Of a DNA stretch of 7,030 bases, positions 1 to 6,589 are shown piece after piece; positions within the stretch are counted from its first letter, which is position 1; each line of letters begins with the position of its first letter. The notes below the pieces were generated by a model. It saw nothing but the letters and a program-made list of their open reading frames with translations, was not told the DNA's origin and did not search any database. The position numbers were made by a program, and so were the translations under genes. Where the stretch lies: assembly GCA_031264395.1 (NCBI GenBank), contig JAISEB010000118.1, positions 1 to 7,030 on the forward strand, read 5' to 3'. Origin of the DNA: Treponema sp. Its GTDB lineage: Bacteria > Spirochaetota > Spirochaetia > Treponematales > Breznakiellaceae.

Positions 1-141
1 AATTTGAGGAATTTCAGAGGCAGCCGTGTCCGGCGTTTCGGGCGAAAGCCTTTCCCCGGAAGACCCGCGTCCGGCTCCAATACCGGCGCAGGCCGAAAAA
101 AGGACGGCCGCAGCAAGGATCAGCCCCTTAATCCGGCTCAC
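1..141 (-). CDS. Putative lipoprotein, N-terminal part (runs off the window edge)
   Basis: A GTG codon at 141-139 opens a frame that stays open to base 1 (47 codons). It reads MSRIKGLILAAAVLFSACAG and then a low-complexity Gly/Ser/Pro/Thr-rich stretch. The basic start (R3, K5), the hydrophobic core at residues 6-15 and Cys18 preceded by F-S-A form a type II (lipoprotein) signal peptide with the relaxed lipobox common in spirochaetes. The mature protein would be anchored by lipidated Cys18 on the outer face of the inner membrane or in the outer membrane. A strong AGGAGG lies four bases before the GTG. The GTG overlaps the TGA stop of the upstream membrane-protein gene (shared GTGA), so the two are probably translationally coupled. 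The rest of the protein is outside the window and I do not recognise the family. Confidence 0.72.
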   Translation of the reverse strand, partial: MSRIKGLILAAAVLFSACAGIGAGRGSSGERLSPETPDTAASEIPQI

Positions 142-530
142 GGAACCTCCTTTAACAAGTCGTCTATCACCGCCTCGATCCGCTCCCGCCAAGGCTCTTC
201 CCCGCGTTCCAGGGGATCATGCCAGAAGGGGGCGGCGTCTTCGGCGGACCAGGATTCGCGCGGCTCCCGTTCAAGCAGGACGGGGGGAACAAAACCGGGT
301 TCTTCAGGCAGAAAAAGCTCCTCCGGGGGAATTACCGGACGGCCCGCTTGGGGAATATCCCCTTCTCCGGCATTATTATTCATCACGGTCAGCATGACAA
401 GACCCAGAATCAGCAGGATCAGCGCCGCGGCCAGGCACACGGCAAGAACGATCCGTTTTTTCCCGAAAAAATCCGCCGCGGCCCGGGGCAGGGTTTTGAG
501 CTTGGTTACAAGGGCGGACAGAAAGGGCAT
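138..530 (-). CDS. Small single-pass membrane protein of unknown function
   Basis: The gene encodes 130 residues. Residues 1-26 are basic and probably cytoplasmic, ending in G-K-K-R. Residues 27-50 are a strongly hydrophobic transmembrane segment. Residues 51-130 form an acidic, Pro/Glu/Trp-rich tail predicted to lie outside the membrane, with an amphipathic end (R-I-E-A-V-I-D-D-L-L-K). The positive-inside rule puts the N-terminus in the cytoplasm. An in-frame TGA lies five codons upstream of ATG 530, so the start cannot be much further out. No good Shine-Dalgarno stands before this ATG; the nearest purine-rich AAGGAG is about 30 bases upstream. The stop overlaps the start of the lipoprotein gene by four bases, which suggests that the two form one envelope-associated unit. 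I do not recognise the family. The hydrophobic segment and the coupling are the main evidence that the gene is real. Confidence 0.68.
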   Translation of the reverse strand: MPFLSALVTKLKTLPRAAADFFGKKRIVLAVCLAAALILLILGLVMLTVMNNNAGEGDIPQAGRPVIPPEELFLPEEPGFVPPVLLEREPRESWSAEDAAPFWHDPLERGEEPWRERIEAVIDDLLKEVP

Positions 531-551
531 ACGGTATTTATATCAGAAGGC

Positions 552-579
552 GGTACAACGGGTACACTCCTTGTAGAAT
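552..579 (+). promoter_or_regulatory. Weak candidate promoter for the small-protein/prfA/prmC cluster
   Basis: TAGAAT at 574-579 matches five of six bases of a -10 box. The sequence 16 bases upstream, GGTACA at 552-557, is only a poor -35 match. An alternative is TTGTAG (571-576) with TAGTTA (593-598), also 16 bases apart. The divergent gap 531-638 must hold promoters for both directions, but neither candidate is convincing. No clear promoter was found for the minus-strand pair. Confidence 0.22.
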
Positions 580-638
580 GATGGACAGACACTAGTTACT
601 GCGCCTTTTTTTTATTATTATTAATGGCAGGAACAGGT

Positions 639-812
639 ATGAAAATTGAAATAAATTCCCGGGGAAACGGCGCGTGTCCTTTCTGTTCGTCACACGGGAA
701 TTGCCGTTTTCAGGATACGCTGACCTCTTCCATGGCGGAATTTTCCACGGAGGAAGATCCCATGGAACTGGTTGTTTATTCGTGCCCGCAGTTTCAGGAG
801 AAACCCGAGTGA
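639..812 (+). CDS. Small cysteine-containing protein, coupled to prfA, function unknown
   Basis: The gene encodes 57 residues beginning MKIEINSRGNGACPFCSSHG. Cysteines at 13, 16, 22 and 49, with His19, give a C-x2-C-x5-C pattern and a later Cys-Pro. This resembles a small zinc or iron-sulfur knuckle, but metal binding is inference. ATG 639 is preferred because AGGA at 629-632 sits six bases before it. An in-frame ATG at 624 would add five residues but has only an A/T-rich stretch before it. The TGA stop (810-812) overlaps the GTG start of prfA by four bases, so translation of the two is likely coupled. The overlap, the good ribosome binding site and the ordered Cys motif argue for a real gene despite its size. 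No signal peptide or membrane segment is visible. I do not recognise a named family. Confidence 0.7.
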   Translation: MKIEINSRGNGACPFCSSHGNCRFQDTLTSSMAEFSTEEDPMELVVYSCPQFQEKPE

Positions 813-1879
813 ACGAACGCCTTTCGTCCCTTCTCGCCCGGTACAAGGAACTTTCCGCCCGGATCGAGGACCCGGATCTGGTAAAGGATCAGAACGGGTA
901 CCGCGATGCAATGAGGGAATATTCCCGCCTCAGCGATATTGTTGCGGCCAATGATGAACTGGAATCCCTTTCCGCCCAGCTTGAGGACGCGAAGTCTCTT
1001 TATCAGGGCGAAAGCGACTCTGAAATGAAGGAACTTGCCAAAGAGGAGCTTCATGAGCTTGAACGGCGGATTACCGATGTAAACGACAGGCTGAAATTTC
1101 TTCTTATTCCCCGCGATCCGCTGGATGAAAAGAACATTATCATGGAAATTCGCGCGGGAACGGGCGGGGAAGAAGCGGCCCTCTTCGCGGCGGATCTCTA
1201 CCGCATGTACGCCCGTTTTGCCGAAACCAGGGGCTGGAAATTCGAGGTCATGAATTCCAGCGAAACGGAACTGGGGGGATTCAAGGAGATTATCTTTTCC
1301 GTCAGCGGCGGGAACGTGTACGAAAATCTCCGTTATGAATCGGGGGTTCACCGCGTTCAGCGGGTTCCGGCGACCGAAGCGTCGGGCCGCACTCATACAT
1401 CGGCGGTTACCGTGGCGGTGCTCCCCGAGGCGGATGAAACGGAGATCGACATAAAGAACGAAGATCTCCGCATTGATGTCATGCGGGCCGGCGGTCCCGG
1501 CGGCCAGTGCGTCAACACCACCGATTCGGCGGTGCGCATTACCCATCTTCCCTCGGGAATTGTGGTGCACTGTCAGGACGAAAAGAGCCAGATTAAAAAC
1601 AAGGCGAAGGCCATGCGCATACTCAGGGCGCGCGTCTACGAAATGGAAGAGGCAAAGGCCGCTTCCAAACGCGCCGAGGCCCGGAAAAATCAGGTCGGTT
1701 CGGGGGACCGTTCGGAAAGGATACGCACCTACAACTTTCCCCAAAACCGGCTTACCGATCACAGGATCAATCTTACGCTCTACAAGCTGGATATCATCAT
1801 GCAGGGGAACATAGGGGAGCTTTTTGACGCCCTTAAACTTTCCGCAAGGGAAGAACTTCTGCGCGCAACCGCCTCGTGA
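809..1879 (+). CDS. prfA: Peptide chain release factor 1
   Basis: Cytoplasmic class I release factor that reads UAA and UAG stop codons in the ribosomal A site and triggers peptidyl-tRNA hydrolysis. The 356 residues match the usual RF1 length. The N-terminal helical domain covers roughly 1-100. The stop-codon-reading tripeptide is P-A-T at 187-189 in the context HRVQRVPATEASGR; RF2 would carry S-P-F. The catalytic GGQ is at 231-233 inside RAGGPGGQCVNTTDSAVRI, with Cys following GGQ where many RF1s have His. GTG 809 is chosen because AGGAG (796-800) lies eight bases upstream and it gives the canonical start NERLSSLLARY. Extending the frame upstream to 674 would add 45 residues not seen in RF1. 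The gene is coupled to the small Cys gene by a GTGA overlap and is followed directly by prmC. Confidence 0.98.
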   Translation: MNERLSSLLARYKELSARIEDPDLVKDQNGYRDAMREYSRLSDIVAANDELESLSAQLEDAKSLYQGESDSEMKELAKEELHELERRITDVNDRLKFLLIPRDPLDEKNIIMEIRAGTGGEEAALFAADLYRMYARFAETRGWKFEVMNSSETELGGFKEIIFSVSGGNVYENLRYESGVHRVQRVPATEASGRTHTSAVTVAVLPEADETEIDIKNEDLRIDVMRAGGPGGQCVNTTDSAVRITHLPSGIVVHCQDEKSQIKNKAKAMRILRARVYEMEEAKAASKRAEARKNQVGSGDRSERIRTYNFPQNRLTDHRINLTLYKLDIIMQGNIGELFDALKLSAREELLRATAS

Positions 1880-2785
1880 ATGGCGGTGACCGTCCAGGCG
1901 GCCCTTGCGGAAGGAAGCCGCCTTTTCCGCGAGGCAGGCCGCGCGGAATGTCCGGCTGCGGACATAAGCGCGCCCGCGCTTGACGCGTCCCTTTTTCTTG
2001 CCTCGGTTCTTGATACGGACAGATCTTCCCTTCTTTCGGCCGGGCCCCGGCTTCTTTCCCCCGATTCTTACGGGCGTTTTCTAAAGCTTGTCGAAAGGCG
2101 TCTTTCGGGTGAATGTACCGCCTACATTCTGGGCAAAAAGGAATTTTGGGGGCTTGATTTCTTCGTAAGCCCCGCCGTCCTTGTTCCCCGGCCCGATACC
2201 GAGATCCTCGTGGAAGCGGCCCTTGAGCATATCGCCGGGCGGCAAAGCGGAAAAGAGGGAGAGGGGATTCGCGTCCTTGATCTCTGCACCGGTTCAGGCG
2301 CGGTCGCCGTTTCGCTTAAGCATGAATGTCCCGGCGCGGACCTTACCGCCTCCGATATATCCGAAGCGGCGCTGGCCGTGGCCCGTGAAAACGCAAGACG
2401 GCTTTTGAAGAAAGGCCCTTCCGGCGCGGATGCGATCCGTTTCGTCAAAAGCGATCTTTTCGATGGCATCGCCTGTCTCTTTGATCTTGTTACCGCGAAT
2501 CCTCCCTACATCCCTTCGGGTGAACTGGCGGACCTTGCCCCGGAAGTGCGCGGGGAGCCCCGCCTTGCCCTTGACGGCGGCAAAGACGGCCTTGACATCG
2601 CGGGCCGCCTTGTTGCCCAGGCGCGGGACCGCCTGACGCGGGGAGGCGTTCTTCTTGTGGAAGCCGATCCCCGGCAAATGGCGGCCCTTGCCGGGATCTT
2701 TGAAAAAAACGGCTACCGGAACATCCGCCGCCGCCGGGATCTGTCCGGCCTTGAACGGGTAATAGAAGGCGCCGTTCAGGAATAG
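1880..2785 (+). CDS. prmC: Release factor glutamine N5-methyltransferase (PrmC/HemK)
   Basis: S-adenosylmethionine-dependent enzyme that methylates the side-chain amide of the GGQ glutamine in release factors, raising termination efficiency. The 301 residues are slightly longer than the 277 of E. coli. An N-terminal helical domain spans about 1-95, followed by PRPDTE (103-108). The Rossmann methyltransferase domain has motif I DLCTGSG at 134-140, where many homologues have DLGTGSG. The NPPY catalytic motif that binds the target glutamine is at 207-210, followed by the family-typical E-V-R-G-E-P-R-L-A-L stretch. After the late strand (LLVE) this protein has ADPRQ where many relatives have a Gly-containing segment. 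ATG 1880 immediately follows the prfA TGA and has no clear Shine-Dalgarno, so initiation probably depends on ribosomes finishing prfA. GTG 1886 is an alternative start two codons in. Confidence 0.97.
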   Translation: MAVTVQAALAEGSRLFREAGRAECPAADISAPALDASLFLASVLDTDRSSLLSAGPRLLSPDSYGRFLKLVERRLSGECTAYILGKKEFWGLDFFVSPAVLVPRPDTEILVEAALEHIAGRQSGKEGEGIRVLDLCTGSGAVAVSLKHECPGADLTASDISEAALAVARENARRLLKKGPSGADAIRFVKSDLFDGIACLFDLVTANPPYIPSGELADLAPEVRGEPRLALDGGKDGLDIAGRLVAQARDRLTRGGVLLVEADPRQMAALAGIFEKNGYRNIRRRRDLSGLERVIEGAVQE

Positions 2786-2793
2786 CGGTTTTT
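2772..2793 (+). terminator. Weak candidate intrinsic terminator at the end of prmC
   Basis: CCGTT (2772-2776) can pair with AGCGG (2784-2788), with one G-U pair, around a seven-base loop, and five T residues follow at 2789-2793. The stem is short and contains the prmC stop codon. The only other place for a terminator is inside the convergent xylA gene. Confidence 0.33.
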
Positions 2794-4135
2794 ACAGCCC
2801 CAGAAGGTAACGGTTCAGCACGTTTTCGAGGTACTCCTGTTTGCCGCTGGTAAGGCCCGCCCTGCCGTAAGCGGAGCCGAGTCCGGCCAGCGCCTCAAAG
2901 GAAAGCTCTCCCTTTTCGAATTTCGCCCCGTCTCCCGCGTTGAAGGAAGCGTAGCGTTTCTTTACGAAGCCGGGGATTACCCCGTCCGTGATGATGCGCT
3001 GGGCGATTTCAAGGCCCGCGGCAAAGGCGTCCATGCCGCCTATGTGGGCGATAAAAAGATCCTCGCTGTCCACCGAATTGCGGCGTATCTTCGCGTCAAA
3101 GTTAAGGCCGCCGGTGGTGAAACCGCCGCCTTTAAGTATGGCGTACATGGCAAGGGCTGTTTCGTAGTAGTTGTTGGGGAACTGATCCGTATCCCACCCG
3201 TTGCGGGGTTCGCCCCTGTTGGCGTCCACTGAGCCCAAAAGGCCCTCGGAGACGGCGGTTTCAAGCTCATGGAAAAAATCATGGCCCGCCAGTTCCGCGT
3301 GGTTCGCCTCGATGTTGAGGCGGAAATCCTTGTCCAGCCCGTAGTGCCTGAGGAAGCCTATCACCGTTTCGGTGTCGTAGTCGTACTGGTGTTTGGCCGG
3401 TTCCATGGGTTTGGGCTCTATGTAGAAAGCGCCCTTGAATCCCTGTTTGCGCCCGTAATCGCGGGCCATGGAAAGGAAGCGGGCCAAGTGATCTTTTTCA
3501 CGTTTAAGATCCGTGTTAAGAAGGCTCATGTAACCTTCCCGGCCGCCCCAGAAGGTAAACCCCTGGCCGCCGAGTTCTATTGTCGCGTCAATGGCCGCCT
3601 TGACCTGGGAAGCGGCAAGGGCCACGACGGAAAATTCGGGATTGGTGGCGGCGCCGTTCATGAAGCGCGGATGGGTAAAAAGGTTGGACGTTCCCCACAG
3701 GAGTTTTACCCCGGCGGCCTTCTGGCATTTTTTTGCGCGGGCGGCAAGCGTCTCCAGGTTCTTTATGCTTTCCGAAGGGGTCTCGCCTTCGGGCGACATG
3801 TCCCTGTCGTGAAAACAGTAAAATTCCGCCCCCAGCTTGGAGATGAATTCAAAGGCCGCGTCCATCTTGTGTTCGGCCGCTTCCATGGGGTTCCGTGCGT
3901 CGGTGATCCACGGGTGGGGATGGGTAGGCGCCCCAAAAGGGTCCGCGCCGTCGGCGCAGAAGCTGTGCCAGTAGGCCACGGCAAAACGGAGATGATCCTT
4001 CATCTTCTTTTTACCCACCTTCTTTTCGGGATCGTAATACTTGAAAGCCAGCGGATTGCCGCTTTTGGCCCCTTCGTATTTTATTTTTTTGATTTTGGGA
4101 AAGTATTCCTTTTTCCCTGTGTAATAGTCGGCCAT
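2792..4135 (-). CDS. xylA: Xylose isomerase (class II)
   Basis: Cytoplasmic metal-dependent TIM-barrel enzyme that interconverts D-xylose and D-xylulose, the first step of the isomerase route of xylose use. The 447 residues fit class II enzymes (E. coli 440). The active site is complete, with each residue offset by eight from E. coli: His109 and Asp112 (FHDRD), Glu240 and Lys242 (IEPKP), Glu276 and His279 (NIEANHAEL), Asp304, Asp315 and Asp317 (DTDQFP) and Asp347 (NFDAK). Signature stretches FWGGREGY (195-202) and SNLFTHPRF (150-158) are also present. ATG 4135 follows an AGGAGG with a five-base spacer. The gene lies 14 bases after xylB on the same strand and almost certainly shares its transcript. 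Its stop codon is six bases from that of the convergent prmC. Confidence 0.98.
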   Translation of the reverse strand: MADYYTGKKEYFPKIKKIKYEGAKSGNPLAFKYYDPEKKVGKKKMKDHLRFAVAYWHSFCADGADPFGAPTHPHPWITDARNPMEAAEHKMDAAFEFISKLGAEFYCFHDRDMSPEGETPSESIKNLETLAARAKKCQKAAGVKLLWGTSNLFTHPRFMNGAATNPEFSVVALAASQVKAAIDATIELGGQGFTFWGGREGYMSLLNTDLKREKDHLARFLSMARDYGRKQGFKGAFYIEPKPMEPAKHQYDYDTETVIGFLRHYGLDKDFRLNIEANHAELAGHDFFHELETAVSEGLLGSVDANRGEPRNGWDTDQFPNNYYETALAMYAILKGGGFTTGGLNFDAKIRRNSVDSEDLFIAHIGGMDAFAAGLEIAQRIITDGVIPGFVKKRYASFNAGDGAKFEKGELSFEALAGLGSAYGRAGLTSGKQEYLENVLNRYLLGL

Positions 4136-4149
4136 GATATCCTCCTGTT

Positions 4150-5637
4150 TTAGATATATAAAGGGCTTAACGCCGCAAGATAACGCGAATACTGTTTGTA
4201 GGCGCTGTCGTAGGCCGCGGCTTCCGCCTTGACGGGCTTTACCGTGGCTCCCCCTTCCAGCGCGACATGTTCGTCCACCAAAGCCTCAATGCCGGTCTTT
4301 TTATTCCGGCTGTTTTCCAGGCACCACAGGGCCTGAACCGCGCCTCCCAGGGCGGCGGCTTCGTTGCCCGCGGGAATGCGCACCGGCAGGTTCATTACAT
4401 TGGCGGCTATGCGCTGCCAGAGGGGGCTCTTTGCCCCGCCCCCGGTGAGCCGTATTTCCTTTGCCTTGAAGCCGAGGGTGTTAAAGCCTTCAAGCCCTAT
4501 GCGCATGCCGAAGATGGCCGCCTCAAGGGCCGCCCTGGCAAGGTTTTCACGGCTGAAGTTGGCCGCGGTGATCCCGTTGACGCTGGCCCTGCCGTTGGGA
4601 AGGTTGGGAGTGCGCTCGCCGTTAAAGAAGGGCAGCACCACAAGGCCGTCCGCCCCTATTGGGGCCTTTGCCGCCTCCGCGTCGAACGCCTTGACATCAA
4701 GGCCGAAGAGGGCGCGGAATTCCTCGCTTGCCACGGTACAGTTCATTGTACAGAGCAGGGGAAGCCAGCCGCCCGAAGACGAACAGAACGCGGCGAGGTT
4801 TCCCGTCGGATCTACCACGGGCGTTTTGGAAAAACCGAAAAGAGTGCCCGAGGTTCCAAGGCTCATGGTAAGGAAGCCGTCGCGGACGGTTCCCGTTCCT
4901 ATGGCGCTCATCATGTTGTCCCCGCCGCCGGAAGCGACAAGGGCCCCTTCCGGTATGCCGTAAAGGGCTGCGGCCGCGGCCGAGACGCCGCCCGCCGTTC
5001 CGCCGGGGGCGATAAGGGGGGGGAGGTACCGGAGGAGATCGGGCGAAATATAACCGGAAACTGTCTGGGACCATTGCCGTTTACGGACATCGAAGAGCGC
5101 CGTTCCCGACGCGTCGCCGTATTCGGCGCTGTAAACTCCCGTCAAAAGGTAATTGATGTAATCGTGGGAAAGAAGGACGTGCCGCAGTTTGGCGAAGATC
5201 TTTGGTTTGTGGTTTTTAAGCCAGAGGACCTTGGGCGCCGTGTAACCGGGCCGCATGGGAAGCCCCGTCTTTGCGATGAGCTTTTTTTCGCTTCCCGCGC
5301 ACTTTGTCAGTTCCTCGCATTCGGCGGCGGTGGACGTATCGCACCAGAGCTTGACGTTGTAAATGGGTTTGCCCTTTTCATCCAGCGGGACAAAACTGTG
5401 CTGATGGCCCGAAACGCCTATGGCGGCGATGGTGCCCTTAAGGGATCTGTCAATCTGCCCGAAGCACTTTTTAAGCGCTTCGTCGTACCATTCGGCCTTC
5501 TGCTCGCGGGTTCCGTCGTTTTCCGCAATCATGTCCACAGGGGAAGACGCTTCCCCTTCGGTCTTTTTTTTCTCGTAGTCGTATACCACAACTTTGCAGC
5601 TTTGGGTTCCAAGATCGATTCCGCATACGGTTTTCAT
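4150..5637 (-). CDS. xylB: Xylulokinase (FGGY carbohydrate kinase)
   Basis: ATP-dependent cytoplasmic kinase that converts D-xylulose to D-xylulose 5-phosphate, feeding the pentose phosphate pathway. The 495 residues are typical of the FGGY family. The N-terminal domain opens with the phosphate-binding strand CGIDLGTQSCK (5-15) and contains VSGHQHSFVPLD (75-86). The catalytic Asp is D240 in GGGDNMMSAIGTG. The second domain has GTSGT (261-265), FFNGERTPN (337-345) and the nucleotide-binding GGGAKS (399-404). Sugar specificity within FGGY kinases is hard to judge from motifs alone, but its position directly before xylA makes xylulose the clear choice. ATG 5637 follows GGAGG by seven bases. Transcription probably starts near 5705 from the promoter at 5712-5740. 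Confidence 0.96.
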   Translation of the reverse strand: MKTVCGIDLGTQSCKVVVYDYEKKKTEGEASSPVDMIAENDGTREQKAEWYDEALKKCFGQIDRSLKGTIAAIGVSGHQHSFVPLDEKGKPIYNVKLWCDTSTAAECEELTKCAGSEKKLIAKTGLPMRPGYTAPKVLWLKNHKPKIFAKLRHVLLSHDYINYLLTGVYSAEYGDASGTALFDVRKRQWSQTVSGYISPDLLRYLPPLIAPGGTAGGVSAAAAALYGIPEGALVASGGGDNMMSAIGTGTVRDGFLTMSLGTSGTLFGFSKTPVVDPTGNLAAFCSSSGGWLPLLCTMNCTVASEEFRALFGLDVKAFDAEAAKAPIGADGLVVLPFFNGERTPNLPNGRASVNGITAANFSRENLARAALEAAIFGMRIGLEGFNTLGFKAKEIRLTGGGAKSPLWQRIAANVMNLPVRIPAGNEAAALGGAVQALWCLENSRNKKTGIEALVDEHVALEGGATVKPVKAEAAAYDSAYKQYSRYLAALSPLYI

Positions 5638-5661
5638 GAGGGTTCCTCCGCTTTACAAGGA

Positions 5662-5692
5662 CCTCCTCAAACCCCGGCCGGGTTCCCGGAGG
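5662..5692 (-). promoter_or_regulatory. Two-tier hairpin in the xylBA leader
   Basis: The arms CCTCC/GGAGG (5662-5666 and 5688-5692) and AACCC/GGGTT (5670-5674 and 5680-5684) form two perfect five-base stems separated by a symmetric three-base internal loop and capped by a five-base loop. In the minus-strand RNA the distal arm is a GGAGG that mimics a ribosome binding site. It is followed three bases later by TTG TAA, a possible start-stop pair (5658-5653), and then by the true xylB site. No U-tract follows, so it is not a standard terminator. A regulatory role is inference. Confidence 0.4.
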
Positions 5693-5711
5693 CTCTCCTC
5701 TTGTACCGCCC

Positions 5712-5740
5712 ATTCTACGTTATGCGCCGGAATTTGTCCA
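5712..5740 (-). promoter_or_regulatory. Sigma-70-type promoter for xylBA
   Basis: On the minus strand TGGACA (5740-5735) and TAGAAT (5717-5712) are separated by exactly 17 bases. Each box differs from consensus at one position. Transcription would begin near 5705, giving a leader of roughly 70 bases before xylB. No recognisable XylR-type long inverted repeat or catabolite response element was found around it. Confidence 0.62.
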
Positions 5741-5778
5741 CCGTGAAACTTTTTACCGGGGCACGGGACCGCCTAAAG

Positions 5779-5799
5779 GCAGCCCCGCAGACGGGCTGC
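5779..5799 (-). terminator. Hairpin after the response regulator gene, possible leaky terminator
   Basis: GCAGCCC and GGGCTGC (5779-5785, 5793-5799) form a perfect seven-base, GC-rich stem with a seven-base loop, 16 bases past the regulator stop codon. Only TTTA follows closely in the direction of transcription, so termination would be weak or factor-dependent. Read-through into xylBA is possible. Confidence 0.35.
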
Positions 5800-5814
5800 A
5801 TGCATGGAGCGGAA

Positions 5815-6489
5815 TCAGCCTATCTTGGTAAGGCCGTTTTTCAGCGCGTAAATGGCTATCTGGGTGCGGTTTTGCAGGCCCGCTTTCTTCATGGCTGAGG
5901 AAACGTAATTCCTTACCGTTCCCTGTGTCAGCTGCATCTGCTCGGCGATTTCCTTGTTGCTCTGGGCCCGGCCAATGCGGCCCATGATGCGAAGCTCCGT
6001 ATTTGAAATGCCCGAAGGTATTGAAGGCGCTTCGCCCCCGTCCGGCGGGGCCTTTACGCAGCGCCGGTAATGTATCAGATCCATGATATAGGCGCGGGTC
6101 TGGCCCAGAATGTTCGGGCTGATGTAGCATCCGCCGAAACAGGCTATCTTTATCATCTCGGGCAGCCTGTCGTGATCGTCCGGTTTAACCAGGTATCCTG
6201 AAACGCCGGCGCTCACGGCCTCCCATACGGTTTCCTCACGGCCGCGCGGGGTGTACATGATGATCGCCGTATGGGGCGACCTGCGTTTCAAAAGAGGGAC
6301 AAGGTCCGCGCCCGCCCCTTCTCCGTCAATGCTGATAAGCGCCGCGTCGGGTTTTTTCTGGTCCACCAGCCTCAGCGCGTCGTATTCATCCTGCCCGAAC
6401 GCGGATACTCGTATACCGTTTTCCGGTATCAGAACGGAACCGAGCGCGCGCCGTTCTTCTTCTCTGTCAACCACAATGATGCTAATCAT
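5815..6489 (-). CDS. NarL/LuxR-type response regulator with atypical receiver domain
   Basis: Predicted cytoplasmic DNA-binding regulator of 224 residues. An N-terminal CheY-like receiver (about 1-118) is followed by a linker (about 140-158) and a C-terminal LuxR-type helix-turn-helix (about 161-220, ISNTELRIMGRIGRAQSNKE, continuing through TVRNYV to NRTQIAIYALKNGL). The conserved Thr80 and Lys102 (GYLVKP) are present. At the phosphoacceptor position the aligned residue is Ser53 (PDAALISID) rather than Asp, with Asp55 two residues later. The usual acidic pair near the N-terminus is reduced to D8-R9-E10. The protein may therefore act without normal phosphorylation. No histidine kinase gene is visible nearby. 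ATG 6489 fits the receiver start (MISIIVVD); TTG 6501 would add four residues. Neither has a clear Shine-Dalgarno. It lies upstream of xylBA on the same strand, so regulation of xylose genes is possible but unproven. Confidence 0.88.
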   Translation of the reverse strand: MISIIVVDREEERRALGSVLIPENGIRVSAFGQDEYDALRLVDQKKPDAALISIDGEGAGADLVPLLKRRSPHTAIIMYTPRGREETVWEAVSAGVSGYLVKPDDHDRLPEMIKIACFGGCYISPNILGQTRAYIMDLIHYRRCVKAPPDGGEAPSIPSGISNTELRIMGRIGRAQSNKEIAEQMQLTQGTVRNYVSSAMKKAGLQNRTQIAIYALKNGLTKIG

Positions 6490-6545
6490 GGCAGAAAACA
6501 ATTAAGGAAAACTCTAAAAACTTCAATATTCCAAAAATTCCCTTA

Positions 6546-6574
6546 ATTTTACCGTTGTCCGGCGGTTTTTTCAA
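6546..6574 (-). promoter_or_regulatory. Sigma-70-type promoter for the response regulator
   Basis: Minus-strand TTGAAA (6574-6569) and TAAAAT (6551-6546) are 17 bases apart, each one mismatch from consensus. The start would fall near 6539, giving a leader of about 50 bases. The spacing and match are as good as those of the xylBA promoter. Confidence 0.6.
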
Positions 6575-6589
6575 GAAAAAAAACGGCGT

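Noticed and set aside
674..808. Longer N-terminus for prfA
   Set aside because: It would add 45 residues foreign to RF1 and cover the coding region of the small Cys protein. GTG 809 has a proper Shine-Dalgarno and gives the normal RF1 N-terminus.
794..1762. Open frame of 322 codons on the minus strand opposite prfA
   Set aside because: It is antisense to an intact RF1 and low in recognisable features.
3269..4153. Open frame of 294 codons on the plus strand opposite xylA
   Set aside because: It is the antisense shadow of a xylose isomerase with all catalytic residues present; there is no ribosome binding site or family motif.
5638..5814. XylR or catabolite-repression operator near the xylBA promoter
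   Set aside because: No long AT-rich inverted repeat of the XylR type was found. The nearest catabolite-element-like text (near 5650) has its central CG out of register.
4267..5898. Long open frame of 543 codons on the plus strand opposite xylB
   Set aside because: It is antisense to a complete, motif-bearing xylulokinase. The frame stays open because of GC-rich codon bias, and its protein shows no recognisable domain or start signal.
6565..6584. A/T hairpin GTTTTTT/AAAAAAC read as a terminator
   Set aside because: It overlaps the -35 box of the regulator promoter, lacks a GC stem, and no upstream gene would end there.
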